Part shown: in pieces, positions 19,870 to 30,072 of the stretch
Layout: the number at the start of each line of letters is the position of its first letter
How positions within the stretch are numbered: position 1 is the stretch's first letter
Origin: Halobacteriales archaeon QH_6_64_20
GTDB taxonomy: Archaea; Halobacteriota; Halobacteria; Halobacteriales; Halococcaceae
Assembly (NCBI GenBank): GCA_003021235.1
Contig: PXQR01000018.1
Location: forward strand, 64,205 to 128,204
Direction of reading: 5' to 3'
DNA: 64,000 nt
Program-made: the position numbers and the translations under genes
Notes under the pieces: model-generated
What the model saw: the letters and a program-made list of their open reading frames with translations, nothing else
The model's database searches: none
Told to the model about the DNA's origin: nothing

Positions 19870-20089
19870 CGAAATGACCTGCTCGCTCGTCCGCTCACCG
19901 TGTCAGCACCTCATTAGTCCGGCTGGTCTTCCGTTCGTGGACTGTAGCGAACCCCAACTCCGCTCGCGACTCGTTGCACCGCATCAACCAGGCGGTGTGA
20001 GGCCGAGCCGGTCTCTCAGGTCGGGAACACGGTGCATCGAGAGCGTCAGAGTCGAGGCGGATTTCAGTAGCACTCCGGGGTAGCCCTGT

Positions 20090-20881
20090 ATGTCGCCCGG
20101 CGTCTCAACAGTAGTGTTGATGGCTATCGGAATCGTCCTGTTCTGCGGTGGCACGGTCAAAGGCGCGGCCGGCTTCGGCTACGGAATGGTGAGCCTGTCG
20201 TTGCTGACGGTGGTCGTCGACCCACAGGTAGCGGTGGTGTTGATGATCGTCCCGCCCATCGCGGCGAACCTCGACCTCGTGCGCGAACTCGGCCGAGACG
20301 ACGTGAAGCGCTGTGGCCAGCGCTTCTCGTTGTTCATCGTCGGCGCGATCGGCGGCACGCTCCTCGGAATGGCGCTTCTCACGCGGCTCCCGACCGCCGC
20401 GCTCACGTTCGTGATCGGGCTGATCGTGCTCACCTACGTCCTGTTCCGACAGGAGGCGATCGCCCTGCCACTGCCGCGAACCGAACACCTCGGGCTCCGG
20501 TACTTCCGGCCGAGCGAGTCCACCAAAGCCGGCTTCGGGTTCGTCGGGGGCGTGGTGTTCGGCGGGGCGAGTCTCGCCGTTCTGATGGTCACCTATCTCG
20601 ACAGCCTCAAACTCGAACGCTCGCTGTTCGTCGGGACCGTGGCGATGATCCTTCTCGGCATCTCGACGGTTCGCATCGGGACGGCCTGGGTGCTCGGACT
20701 CTATGGCTCCGCTGCGCTCCTGGTACTATCGGCCGGAGCGGCCGTGCCGGGAGTGCTCGGCGTCGCGACCGGCGCGCGCATCCGTCACAAGCTTTCGGAC
20801 CGATACGTCGAGACGGGCGTCCACCTCCTCCTGACCGTCGCCGGCCTCAAATTGACGCTTGGAGGCTTAGGGTTACTCTAA
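20090..20881 (+). CDS. sulfite exporter TauE/SafE family protein
   Basis: multi-TM; GTVKGAAGFGYGMVSLSLLTVVVDPQVAVVLMIVPPIAAN. Confidence 0.87.
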   Translation: MSPGVSTVVLMAIGIVLFCGGTVKGAAGFGYGMVSLSLLTVVVDPQVAVVLMIVPPIAANLDLVRELGRDDVKRCGQRFSLFIVGAIGGTLLGMALLTRLPTAALTFVIGLIVLTYVLFRQEAIALPLPRTEHLGLRYFRPSESTKAGFGFVGGVVFGGASLAVLMVTYLDSLKLERSLFVGTVAMILLGISTVRIGTAWVLGLYGSAALLVLSAGAAVPGVLGVATGARIRHKLSDRYVETGVHLLLTVAGLKLTLGGLGLL

Positions 20882-20940
20882 CGAGTCATACACATGAGAC
20901 GTATTCACCACCGCGCGGATATCGGGAGCAAACGACGACG

Positions 20941-22137
20941 ATGAGCAACGACGAGCGACTCATGGGGTGGGTACAGTTCCCCCGATTACGAATGGGAGAG
21001 GGCGAGCGAAGCGCGACCTGGTTGGAGTTGTTCTACGATCTCGTCTTCGTCGTCGCGGTCGCCGAGCTCGCACACGTCTTAGAGGGCGACGTCTCGATTA
21101 CCGGAGTACTCGGGTTCGTCGTGCTGTTCGTCCCCGTCTGGTGGGCGTGGATCGGCTCGACCTTCTACGCGACGCGCTTCGACACGGACGACCTCGGCCA
21201 CCGACTGTTGACGATCGTCGAAATCTTCGCCGTCGTCGCGTTCGCCGTCGAGATCCACGCCGGCCTGGGCGCGACCTCCGGCGGGTTCGCGCTCGGCTAC
21301 GCGGCCGTCCGAGCGATTCTCGTCGGCAAATACCTCGGCGCGCATTGGAACGTTCCCGAGGCACGGCCGCTTACTCGTCGATACATGCTCGGGTTCGGCG
21401 CGGACGCAACGCTCTGGTTCCTTTCGGCGTTCGTCCCGACGCCGTACCGCTTCGGCTTATGGATCATTGGCCTGCTCGTCTCGTTCGGGACGCCGCTGAC
21501 CGCCGGTCAGCTACACAGCGAGATCCCACCGCACAGATCACACCTGCCCGAGCGCTTCGGGCTGTTTACCATCGTCGTCCTCGGCGAATCGGTGGTCAGC
21601 CTCGTCGGCGGAGCGGTCGAGCAGACCTGGACGATCCGGTCGTTTCTCGTCGGGGGCTTCAGCCTCGCGATCATTTTCTGTCTGTGGTGGGGGTACTTCG
21701 AGGACCTCGACGGCTCGGAAATCCGGGCGGCGGCGGAGGCGGGCCGAACCGGCGTCTATCAGGGCTGGCTCTACGCGCACCTCCCGCTCGTGATCGGCCT
21801 CACCGCCGTCGGGATCAGTATCGAGCGCGTGTTGCTCGCTTCCCCGGGGTCGAGCATCCCGACCACTAGTCGATGGTTGCTCTGTGGCGCGCTCGCGACC
21901 TGTCTGTTCGCGCTGGGGGCGATCCGCTACACTGCCGGCGCTCGCGTCGATCGGAGTTTCACCGTCTCGTGGACCGGCCGGATCGGTGCCGGTGGAGTTG
22001 CTCTGCTGCTCGGCGCTGTCGGTGGGAACCTCTCGCCGGTCGTGCTCTGTGGGGTGCTCGTCGTCGTCTGTATCGCACCGATCCTCCTCGACTTCCACGA
22101 ACAGTACGTCTACCGCTCGCACGAGGTCGAAAGCTAA
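20941..22137 (+). CDS. low temperature requirement protein A (LtrA) family membrane protein
   Basis: ERSATWLELFYDLVFVVAVAELAHVL...ERFGLFTIVVLGESVVSLV. Confidence 0.93.
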   Translation: MSNDERLMGWVQFPRLRMGEGERSATWLELFYDLVFVVAVAELAHVLEGDVSITGVLGFVVLFVPVWWAWIGSTFYATRFDTDDLGHRLLTIVEIFAVVAFAVEIHAGLGATSGGFALGYAAVRAILVGKYLGAHWNVPEARPLTRRYMLGFGADATLWFLSAFVPTPYRFGLWIIGLLVSFGTPLTAGQLHSEIPPHRSHLPERFGLFTIVVLGESVVSLVGGAVEQTWTIRSFLVGGFSLAIIFCLWWGYFEDLDGSEIRAAAEAGRTGVYQGWLYAHLPLVIGLTAVGISIERVLLASPGSSIPTTSRWLLCGALATCLFALGAIRYTAGARVDRSFTVSWTGRIGAGGVALLLGAVGGNLSPVVLCGVLVVVCIAPILLDFHEQYVYRSHEVES

Positions 22138-22199
22138 CACGAAATGACCGACTATCTGCCCAGTACGAGCGGTCATCAGCAACGAGGGAGCCGAGAACT

Positions 22200-23708
22200 G
22201 TGAGTTCCGAGTCGAAACGCGGTGTCGATCTCACTGAGGGCGACGTCTTCAGACCGTTGATGTTGCTCTCGGTGCCGATCGTGCTCTCCCAGTTGCTCCA
22301 GGTCGCGTACAATCTCATCGACACCTACTGGGTCGGCCAGCTCGGCGCGGCGGCGGTGAGTACCATCTCGTTTTCCTGGCCGGTCATCTTCCTTATGATT
22401 AGTCTCGCCAGTGGCTTTACCGTGGCTGGGACGACGCTCGTCTCCCAGAACGAGGGCGCGAACAACCATGCGGCTGTCAACCACGTTGCCGGCCAAACGG
22501 TCGCCTTCACCTTGGGTGGATCGTTACTCGTCGCTTCCCTCGGCTACCTGCTCGCGCCCACCCTCATCACGCTCGTCGGCGCGACGCCCGGATCGGAGGT
22601 ATTCACCGGCGCGGTCACCTACACCCGAACGATGTTTCTCGGCATCTATCTCATGTTCGGCTTCTTCATGTTCCAGGCCCTGCTCCGGGGCTACGGCGAT
22701 ACGGTCACGCCGATGTACTTGATGGCCTTCGGCGTCGTCTTCAATACGATCCTCGATCCGTTCCTCATCTACGGCTTTACGAACAACGCGCTGTTCGGGC
22801 TGGTCGGCCTCGGCGGCCTCGAAGAAGCTCTGTTCAGTCTGACTGGCTTTGCAGGCTTCGGCGTTCAGGGCGCGGCGATCGCGTCATTGATCGCCCGCGG
22901 GACTGGGGCAATCATCGGCCTCGCGCTTCTCTTTTCGGGGTGGGTCGGTATCGAGATCACACTGGCCGACCTCTACCCGGACCTCGATACGTTCCGACAG
23001 ATCGTCCGGATCGGTGCACCGTCGAGCGCTGAACAGAGCATGCGCGCGCTCGGCGTCACCGCGCTCACGGCGCTGATCGCGATCGCCGGACCGGACGCCG
23101 TCGCCGCGTTCGGCATCGGCAATCGGCTCAATTCCCTCGTCTTCCTGCCGGCGATCGGCCTCGCCCAGGGAACTTCGACCGCCGTCGGCCAGAACCTCGG
23201 CGCGGCAAAGATCGAGCGCGCCAAGCGCTCAGTGCTTCTCAGTTCGGAGGTCATCGCGGTCGCGCTCGTGGTCCTCAGCGTACTTGCCTTCCTGTTCGCC
23301 CGTCCGATCGTCGCGATCTTCGTCGCAGGACCGCAGGCCGAGACGGTCATCGAGGTCGGCGCGAGCTACCTCCGGATCATCGGGCCGACGTTTCTGTTCT
23401 TAGGAGTGTTCCGTGTCATCAACGGCGCGTTCAAAGGCAGCGGCAATACGGGAACGTCGATGGGGCTCTCGATCCTCTCACTGTGGGTATTCCGGCTCCC
23501 GGTCGCGTATGCGTTGTTAATCCGGCTCGACATGGGTGCGATCGGCGTCTGGTACGCGATCGCCTTTTCGAACGTCGCGAGCGCCGCGGTCGCGGGTGCG
23601 TGGTTCCTTCGCGGAACCTGGACCGAAAGCGTGATTGAAGAACACACCGAAGGAAGGGGATCAGCCGAATGCGAAGCCGACTGTCTCTCCGATCACCATA
23701 TGAACTGA
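22200..23708 (+). CDS. MATE family efflux transporter
   Basis: GTG start MSSESKRGVDLTEGDVFRPLMLLSVPIVLSQLLQVAYNLIDTYWVGQLG... Confidence 0.94.
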   Translation: MSSESKRGVDLTEGDVFRPLMLLSVPIVLSQLLQVAYNLIDTYWVGQLGAAAVSTISFSWPVIFLMISLASGFTVAGTTLVSQNEGANNHAAVNHVAGQTVAFTLGGSLLVASLGYLLAPTLITLVGATPGSEVFTGAVTYTRTMFLGIYLMFGFFMFQALLRGYGDTVTPMYLMAFGVVFNTILDPFLIYGFTNNALFGLVGLGGLEEALFSLTGFAGFGVQGAAIASLIARGTGAIIGLALLFSGWVGIEITLADLYPDLDTFRQIVRIGAPSSAEQSMRALGVTALTALIAIAGPDAVAAFGIGNRLNSLVFLPAIGLAQGTSTAVGQNLGAAKIERAKRSVLLSSEVIAVALVVLSVLAFLFARPIVAIFVAGPQAETVIEVGASYLRIIGPTFLFLGVFRVINGAFKGSGNTGTSMGLSILSLWVFRLPVAYALLIRLDMGAIGVWYAIAFSNVASAAVAGAWFLRGTWTESVIEEHTEGRGSAECEADCLSDHHMN

Positions 23709-23907
23709 GATGCACGGAGCTACCTACGCTAAAGGGTTCGAGGCTCAGGCATCGTACCGCCGCTGTATCCGCTGTCCATGACAGTTCTACAGCGAACGTC
23801 TTCTTCCAGCAGTGGACAGCCCAATGACCTAACCCGGATAGTCAAACTCGTTCTCGACTCCATTCTGAGCAACCGATTGAACTGACCTCGGAAATGAACG
23901 GCCGGAC

Positions 23908-24171
23908 ATGGGTTATCAGACCGCCCCTTCAGCGGATGTCGATTCGGCGATTCCCGACGGATAAGGCGAGCTCTGGCTGCTTCGCGAGGCGCTCAACGCC
24001 GAACACCTCGGTATCAGTATTCTCGAACTAAATTCCGGAGCCAGCAGCATGGAGCACGATCACGAAGACGACAGCCAAGAAGGGGTCTACTACGTTATCG
24101 AAGGGCGAGTCGACGTCGAACTCAACGACGAGACGGTCACGCTCGAACCCAACGAACCCCGTGACCGGACC
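23908..24171 (+). pseudogene. cupin-domain protein relic with in-frame TAA and lost C-terminus
   Basis: MGYQTAPSADVDSAIPDG*GELWLLREALNAEHLGISILELNSGASSMEHDHEDDSQEGVYYVIEGRVDVELNDETVTLEPNE. Confidence 0.7.
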
Positions 24172-24293
24172 TCCGCGTCCCCAACCGCTCAGGACGTACA
24201 GCAGTGTCGGGCCGCCGTCTCGATCGTCCCGGAGTGCGATCGAAGCCCGTACCCGCTGTGGGTTTTTATTACACCGCCACATGACGAAGTGGT

Positions 24294-24884
24294 ATGGCAC
24301 GCACACACGTCGTCGGCGTCGTCGGGAGCTTGCGTGACGACAGCTACGCACGCCGGGCGCTCTCCCGTGCGCTCAACGCCGCCGAGGAGTCCGGCGCGAC
24401 GACCGACCTGCTCGATCTCCGCGAGTACGATCTATCGGTGTTCGATCCCGATCGCGAGGACCCGGTCGATGCGACCCGTCTCACGGAGGCGATCGAGGCG
24501 GGCGACGCCGTTGTCCTCGCGACGCCGGTCTATCACGGCTCGTATTCCTCGCCGCTGAAACTCGCGCTCGATTACTGTGGGTTCGACGAGTTCGAGGACA
24601 CCACTGTCGGGTTGCTCGCCGTCGCGGGCGGAGGGTTTCCGGTCACGGCCCTGGAACACCTCCGGTCGGTCTGTCGGGCGCTCAACGCTTGGGTGCTTCC
24701 CCATCAGGCGGCGATTCCACGCGCACGAAACGCCTTCGAGAACGGCGCGCTCGTCGACGAGGACATCGCCGATCGCGTCGATACGCTCGGCGAACGAGCC
24801 GTCGAGTTCGCCCACATCGAACCCGACCCACCCTGTCCCGAGAGCCTCGAAAACGTCGGCGCACACATCCAACCGGACCGATGA
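24294..24884 (+). CDS. NAD(P)H-dependent FMN reductase
   Basis: VVGSLRDDSYARRALSRALN...ATPVYHGSYSSPLKLALDYC. Confidence 0.92.
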   Translation: MARTHVVGVVGSLRDDSYARRALSRALNAAEESGATTDLLDLREYDLSVFDPDREDPVDATRLTEAIEAGDAVVLATPVYHGSYSSPLKLALDYCGFDEFEDTTVGLLAVAGGGFPVTALEHLRSVCRALNAWVLPHQAAIPRARNAFENGALVDEDIADRVDTLGERAVEFAHIEPDPPCPESLENVGAHIQPDR

Positions 24885-24891
24885 AACGAGG

Positions 24892-25422
24892 TCAGTCGCC
24901 GTTGAGCGTCTGCCAGCGTTCGTACACCGAGACGGCGTCGTCGTTCCGTTCGTCGTCGAAGACGAGCGGCAGGTTCCGCTCGTCCCACTCTTTTCCGTAC
25001 TCGTCGTAGAACTCGCCGAACTCGAAGTACCGCGTGCCGTCGGTGTAGTACTGTTCGTACTGATCGCGCTGGGTGAGAAAGATCACCCGATCGGGTTCGC
25101 AGTAATACAGCGCCCCGAGACACATCGGACACGGGTGGGCAAGCACGTAGACGTCACAGCCGGCGAGCGATTCGCTCCCGACGCGCTGGCAGGCCTGGCG
25201 GATCGCGACGGTTTCTGCGTGGGCCGTCGGGTCGTTCGACTGCTCGACTAAGTTCGGGCTCTCCGCTAAGACCTCGCCGTCGCGGACGACGAGACAGGAG
25301 AAGGGTCGCCCGCCGTCCTCGACGTTCTCGCGGGCGAGTTCGATCGTCCGCTCGACGAACCGAGAATCGGACTCCAGGTCACTGTTCGATGACACGGTTC
25401 GCCGAAACGCGCTAACCCGCAT
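24892..25422 (-). CDS. nucleoside/cytosine deaminase (CDA fold)
   Basis: PTAHAETVAIRQAC...HPCPMCLGALYY. Confidence 0.92.
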   Translation of the reverse strand: MRVSAFRRTVSSNSDLESDSRFVERTIELARENVEDGGRPFSCLVVRDGEVLAESPNLVEQSNDPTAHAETVAIRQACQRVGSESLAGCDVYVLAHPCPMCLGALYYCEPDRVIFLTQRDQYEQYYTDGTRYFEFGEFYDEYGKEWDERNLPLVFDDERNDDAVSVYERWQTLNGD

Positions 25423-25446
25423 AACGGTTCGCCAATCCGCAAATCA

Positions 25447-26715
25447 TTAGTTCGCTGGCGCGTCGGTGATCGTTCCGTCCGTTGCGACGACCCGGCCCTC
25501 CTTGAGTACGTATCGCGGGTCGGCCCGTTCGAGGATCGCCCACTGGGGCGAGGGCGTCCGGTGGACGACGAGATCCGCGGGGGTTCCCGGCTCGATCCCG
25601 TACGAATCTTCGCGGCCCAGTACGGTCGCTCCCTCGGTCGTGATGAGCCGCCAGAGATGGCCCAAACCGCTGTTGGTCGAGTAACCGTCGAGCTTGATCG
25701 ACTCGACGCCCATCGCTTCGAGCGCGTTGACGTTGCCGCGCGGCCGCCACAGGTCCCGAACCTGATCGGTGCCGTGTGCCATCACGAGCCCCCCGTCGTG
25801 GAACTCCCGGACCGGCATCCCTCGTCGCGTGCTTCCATAACAGGTGACGAATCGGAGATCGGCCGCATCGAAGGTCTCCATCGCGGCGTCGAGCGGGTCA
25901 TCCCCGCTATCGTCCGGGTTCGCGTCCCCGTCCTCGCTCGCGGTCGCGGCGTCGGCGAGCGCGTAGGCGTGACTCGCCGTGACCCGGTCCTCGTAACCTC
26001 GATCGACGGCTTCCCCGGCGAGTCGTTCGAGGGTTCCCATGCCCGTTTCCCCACGCTCGTGGATGTGGACGTCCACGTCCGCGTCGTGCTCTTTTGCGAT
26101 ATCGAACCAGGTCCCGATTACCCCCTCGCGGTCGTCGTTGAGCGTAGCCGGGTCGAGGCCGCCCACGAGATCAGCGCCGGCGTCGAGCGCGGCGTTTAAA
26201 GCGTCGGCCGAGCCCTCGTCGCGGCGGATGCCACGCTGGGGGAACGCGACGATCTCGGCGTCGAGGCGGTCGTCGAACGCCTCCAGTACTTCGGCTACCG
26301 TCTCGACGACGCTCGTCCCGACGACGCTATCGACGTAGGTATGCGCCCGGAGATGGAGCACGCCGTTCGCGATCGCCCTGTTCGCGACTTCGCGGACGTT
26401 CGCGGCGATCTCCGCTTTCTCCGTGTCGGCGAAGTACGCCGCAGTCCGCTCGATTGCGTCGATCCGGCCGGTCCACTCCTCGTTGTTTCGCGGCAGGCGG
26501 TCGCCGGTCGCCGACAGCGCCATATCGAGGTGGACGTGTGCGTCGATCAGTCCCGGCGAGACGAGCGCGCCCTCGGCGTCGAGTTCGGTTTCGCCGGTCG
26601 TCGCTATCCCCGGACGGATCGCCTCGATGCGACCGTCGGCGACGGCGATATCGACGACGGCGTCCCGCTCTGGGAGGTACGCGTTCCGAACGACGGTCTC
26701 GGGACTATCGTTCAT
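25447..26715 (-). CDS. amidohydrolase (cytosine deaminase-like)
   Basis: SPGLIDAHVHLDMA, DVHIHE, VTASHAYAL, MAHGTDQVRD. Confidence 0.9.
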   Translation of the reverse strand: MNDSPETVVRNAYLPERDAVVDIAVADGRIEAIRPGIATTGETELDAEGALVSPGLIDAHVHLDMALSATGDRLPRNNEEWTGRIDAIERTAAYFADTEKAEIAANVREVANRAIANGVLHLRAHTYVDSVVGTSVVETVAEVLEAFDDRLDAEIVAFPQRGIRRDEGSADALNAALDAGADLVGGLDPATLNDDREGVIGTWFDIAKEHDADVDVHIHERGETGMGTLERLAGEAVDRGYEDRVTASHAYALADAATASEDGDANPDDSGDDPLDAAMETFDAADLRFVTCYGSTRRGMPVREFHDGGLVMAHGTDQVRDLWRPRGNVNALEAMGVESIKLDGYSTNSGLGHLWRLITTEGATVLGREDSYGIEPGTPADLVVHRTPSPQWAILERADPRYVLKEGRVVATDGTITDAPAN

Positions 26716-26850
26716 GACTACCGACCACGGGAGGAGCCGGCAAGTCCGTATCGATCGGCAGTCGTCGTTTTTCGAGGGATTCGACCGCTTCGATCCGTTC
26801 GATCACCGAATATATCGATCCAGTGGGTTCGATCAGTCGAGGGAGACCGA

Positions 26851-27126
26851 ATGAGTTGGACCGATAACGCTGAATCGGATGAGACGTACGGGACGGCGCG
26901 GCTCAACGATCGAGGGCGACTGACGATTCCGAAGGGGCTTCGGGACGATCTCCACCTCGACGATGGCACCGAGTTCGCGGTCGTACGTGACGAAAGGGAC
27001 ATCCGCCTCGTACGACGACTGCCGGAACTCGAAACGCTGACTCGGGGCGGAGAGTGGGGCACTGAATCCTTTCGAGACGCGGGCGAGGCGACCTTCGGCG
27101 GGACGATGACGGACGAACAGCCGTGA
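26851..27126 (+). CDS. AbrB/SpoVT-type DNA-binding protein
   Basis: YGTARLNDRGRLTIPKGLRDDLHLDDGTEFAVV. Confidence 0.88.
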   Translation: MSWTDNAESDETYGTARLNDRGRLTIPKGLRDDLHLDDGTEFAVVRDERDIRLVRRLPELETLTRGGEWGTESFRDAGEATFGGTMTDEQP

Positions 27127-27250
27127 TGGGACACCGAAGCGGTGGGGCCACCGCTTCGGAGGAGATCGGTATAACTCGCCATCGCCGGACCGTCGGCTTC
27201 CACGAGGAGCTCTCCCATCGGTTTATGTTCAGGGGGACGAACGGAACGCG

Positions 27251-27766
27251 ATGACAGGGGACACGCCGATGCGCGTCGATCACGTCGGGATCGCCGTCGA
27301 GTCGATCGAGGAGGCCGAACCCGTACTACGAGCGTTCGGCGTCGAGAAGCTCACCGACGAACGCACGACGGAGTTCCGGTGGGCGTACTACCGTCTCGGC
27401 AACGGTTCGCGGCTCGAACTGATCGAACCGGCCGATACCGGAGAGAACGGTGATGGTGACGGTGACGGGAGCGACGAGTCGTTTCTCACCGACTTCCTCG
27501 ATCGACACGGGCCGGGGCTCCATCACGTCACGCTCGAAGTCGCGGACTTGGACCGGGCCATCGAGCGGGTCGAGGCGGCCGGCCTACGCGTCGTCGACCG
27601 GGCGGACGAGAGCGACTGGCGCGAGGCGTTCGTCTCGCCGGCCAACCCCACAGGTACCTTGTTCCAGCTCATGGAGTACCGCGAGGGATTCGCCGAAAAC
27701 CGCGACACAGGGGCCGAACTGTTCGTCAGCGGACGGGCGCTCGCCGAGGAAGAAGGGCAGAGGTGA
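27251..27766 (+). CDS. mce: methylmalonyl-CoA epimerase / VOC family protein
   Basis: MRVDHVGIAVESIEEAEPV...GPGLHHVTLEVADLDRAI. Confidence 0.88.
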   Translation: MTGDTPMRVDHVGIAVESIEEAEPVLRAFGVEKLTDERTTEFRWAYYRLGNGSRLELIEPADTGENGDGDGDGSDESFLTDFLDRHGPGLHHVTLEVADLDRAIERVEAAGLRVVDRADESDWREAFVSPANPTGTLFQLMEYREGFAENRDTGAELFVSGRALAEEEGQR

Positions 27767-27900
27767 ACATCCGGGAACTGATTAAGGACGAGAGATCCGA
27801 TTCGGAGTGTCGTTCGGCGAGAGCTACGCGCTCGGACAACGGTCGAGGAGCTTCGACGCCTGCCGGCATCGGAGGGTCCCCGAGAACGGAGCGACACCGA

Positions 27901-28277
27901 TCAGACGACGATCGAGGTGGCGACGACGAGCGGGACTAATACGGCGAGATAGGCCGCGGCTTCGAGCGCCCACGCACGGGCGATGGTCAGGCGTCGCTCC
28001 CGTGAGGTCCCCCGCGAGCGCGGGAGCACGACGAAAACGAAGAATGGACCACTGCGGCCAAGCGTCGGGGCGCATTATCAGGACGGGTCTCGGTGAGGAC
28101 GCCGCTGGCGACGCGCGGCGGTGTCGATCCCTCGTCGATGCGCGCCATGACGAGGTCCATTGCGAGCGTCGCGAGCACGCCGGCGACGACCCCGAAGAGG
28201 ACGCGAAGCGGCGTCGCAAGCGAGGGCGAAGCGACGAGCACGGGCGAGAGGTCGAGCGAAAGCGCGAGTCGAGCCAT
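27901..28277 (-). pseudogene. small membrane protein with frameshift/deletion
   Basis: LATPLRVLFGVVAGVLATLAMDLVMARIDEGSTPPRVASGVLTETRPDNAPRRLAAVVH then in another frame FFVFVVLPRSRGTSRERRLTIARAWALEAAAYLAVLVPLVVATSIVV*. Confidence 0.55.
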
Positions 28278-28458
28278 GGTCGGACGTAGGGCGTCGGTCA
28301 CATATCGGTTCCCGCCGGCGATCGCCGACGTCCCACCCCGTCTTCCCCTCCCGGGGACGCTGCTCGCGCGGATCGCTTTCGTGCCACTCATGTAGACTGC
28401 CTCCACGCCGTCCGGGCGACGGCGAGTGATTCATTAGCGAGCACGGATCAGGGAGGGT

Positions 28459-28632
28459 ATGTCAAACCGAATCATCGTTCCGCCACGGAAACGCGAGTGC
28501 GAGCGGTGCGGGCGACGGGACGTCTGGGACGACGACGCAGAGGGATGGCTGATCGCGAGCGGGTCGCCTGCCGATCCGTACTGCATCCACGAGTGGGATA
28601 TTAACGGTCAGTACGATCCGTTCGGCGAGTAG
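28459..28632 (+). CDS. small HEWD-family protein (57 aa)
   Basis: MSNRIIVPPRKRECERCGRRDVWDDDAEGWLIASGSPADPYCIHEWDINGQYDPFGE; below ORF-track cutoff. Confidence 0.8.
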   Translation: MSNRIIVPPRKRECERCGRRDVWDDDAEGWLIASGSPADPYCIHEWDINGQYDPFGE

Positions 28633-28799
28633 TCGGGTCGGTTGTGTGCAAACGTCTCACGCGTCACGTATCCATTCAATCAGCGCCCGTACGCGTACCA
28701 CCGACTCGCACGAGGTATGTTGAAAAGCGACTCGAAGTACGGGCCGGGAGACCGAACGCAGAGAGATGCGGCCACATCGGCCGATAGCTGTCCATAGCC

Positions 28800-29939
28800 C
28801 TACAGTTCGTTCAGCTTTCGCAATAACTGGCCGCGTTCTTCCTCGTCGCTACGCCGGCCCTTGAGTTCCAAGACGTTGCGCTCTAACTTGTCAAGGGCGA
28901 TTCGTAGCGCCTCGTCGGCACCGTACCCCTCACCGGTGCCCGCGACTTCCTCCTGATCCGTTCGGAGTCGGATTTTACACTGAACGAGCGGGTCGCCGCG
29001 GAGCTCCTCCTCGTGTTCGTGAAAGCGGACGTGAGCGTGGAGTACATCCATGTCCTCGTGGCGGCCGGCGATCTCCTCGACGCGTTCGGCGACGTCGGCC
29101 TTCGAGGCGCGCCGGAGGAGGGAAACGTTCGTGATCTGGACGTCCATCGTCTCCTCCTGGGTGTACGAAAGCGCACGGAGCACGTCGGTCTTCGTGAGCA
29201 CGCCGGTCGGACGGTCGGCGTACTCGGGCACGACGATCAGTCCGTCGCGGTCGACCGCTAACATCCGCTCGGTGGCCTCTTTGACCGTCTCGTCCGGCGA
29301 GGCCGTCGGCGGGGCGTCGTCCATGGCGTCACGAACCGGAAGATCGAGCATCCGAGTCGTATCGCCCGTTCGGTCGCCGGAACCCTGTTGAGTCGTCTCG
29401 CGCAGTACGAACTCGGTCATATCGTTCGTCGTCAATACACCGACGAACTGCCCGCCATCGTCGGTGACCGGCAAGCGCGAGACACCGTTCTCGCGAAGTG
29501 TGTTGACCGCTTCACCCATCGTTGCGTCGGGCGCGATGTCCACGACATCGGCGCTCGCGATCTCCCCGACCGAGAGCACGTCAAGGTCGTCGAGCACTGC
29601 GTCGAGGATCGCGTTGGCAGTGACGCTGCCCCAGAGTTCACCTCCTTCTCGTACCGGGACGACCGACGACTCGCTCTCGACGAGCAGGCGACAGACCTCC
29701 CGGACGTCCGCCGTTCGATCGACCGTCGGAACGGGTTTCGCGAGCGCGTCGGCGCTCGTACTGTCGCTACGGTGGGAGTTGAGCACCTCCCGCGGCGTGA
29801 TCACCCCGAGCGCATCGTCCCCGTCGAGTATGAGGATCGTGCTCCGGCCCTCCGATTCGAGCACCGAGCTGAGTTCGCCGAGGCGCTCGTTGGGGCTCGC
29901 GTCGAGAAAGCCTTCGGTCGCGATGTCGGTGATATCCAT
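28800..29939 (-). CDS. CBS-domain protein (about four CBS motifs) with C-terminal HPF/RaiA-like domain
   Basis: repeated CBS signatures (TEFVLRE.., GVLTKTDVLRAL, SRLPVTDDGGQFVGVLTTNDM) then VQITNVSLLRRASKADVAERVEEIAGRHEDMDVLHAHVRFHEHEEE...VQCKIRLRTD. Confidence 0.87.
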   Translation of the reverse strand: MDITDIATEGFLDASPNERLGELSSVLESEGRSTILILDGDDALGVITPREVLNSHRSDSTSADALAKPVPTVDRTADVREVCRLLVESESSVVPVREGGELWGSVTANAILDAVLDDLDVLSVGEIASADVVDIAPDATMGEAVNTLRENGVSRLPVTDDGGQFVGVLTTNDMTEFVLRETTQQGSGDRTGDTTRMLDLPVRDAMDDAPPTASPDETVKEATERMLAVDRDGLIVVPEYADRPTGVLTKTDVLRALSYTQEETMDVQITNVSLLRRASKADVAERVEEIAGRHEDMDVLHAHVRFHEHEEELRGDPLVQCKIRLRTDQEEVAGTGEGYGADEALRIALDKLERNVLELKGRRSDEEERGQLLRKLNEL

Positions 29940-30072
29940 GGACGTAACGGACGTCGGGACCTAAGAGTGTTAAAGCGAAGCCTGCGCTCGCAGGTGAATC
30001 AACCCCGAACATCGTATTCGGCTATCGAGTCCCGCCGAGCCTTCGATCGCCCGATCGAGGCCGTTCCCTCGG

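Noticed and set aside
26851-27126. Toxin-antitoxin module based on the AbrB/MazE-like protein
   Set aside because: No adjacent PIN/MazF-type toxin ORF; better treated as an orphan AbrB-type regulator.
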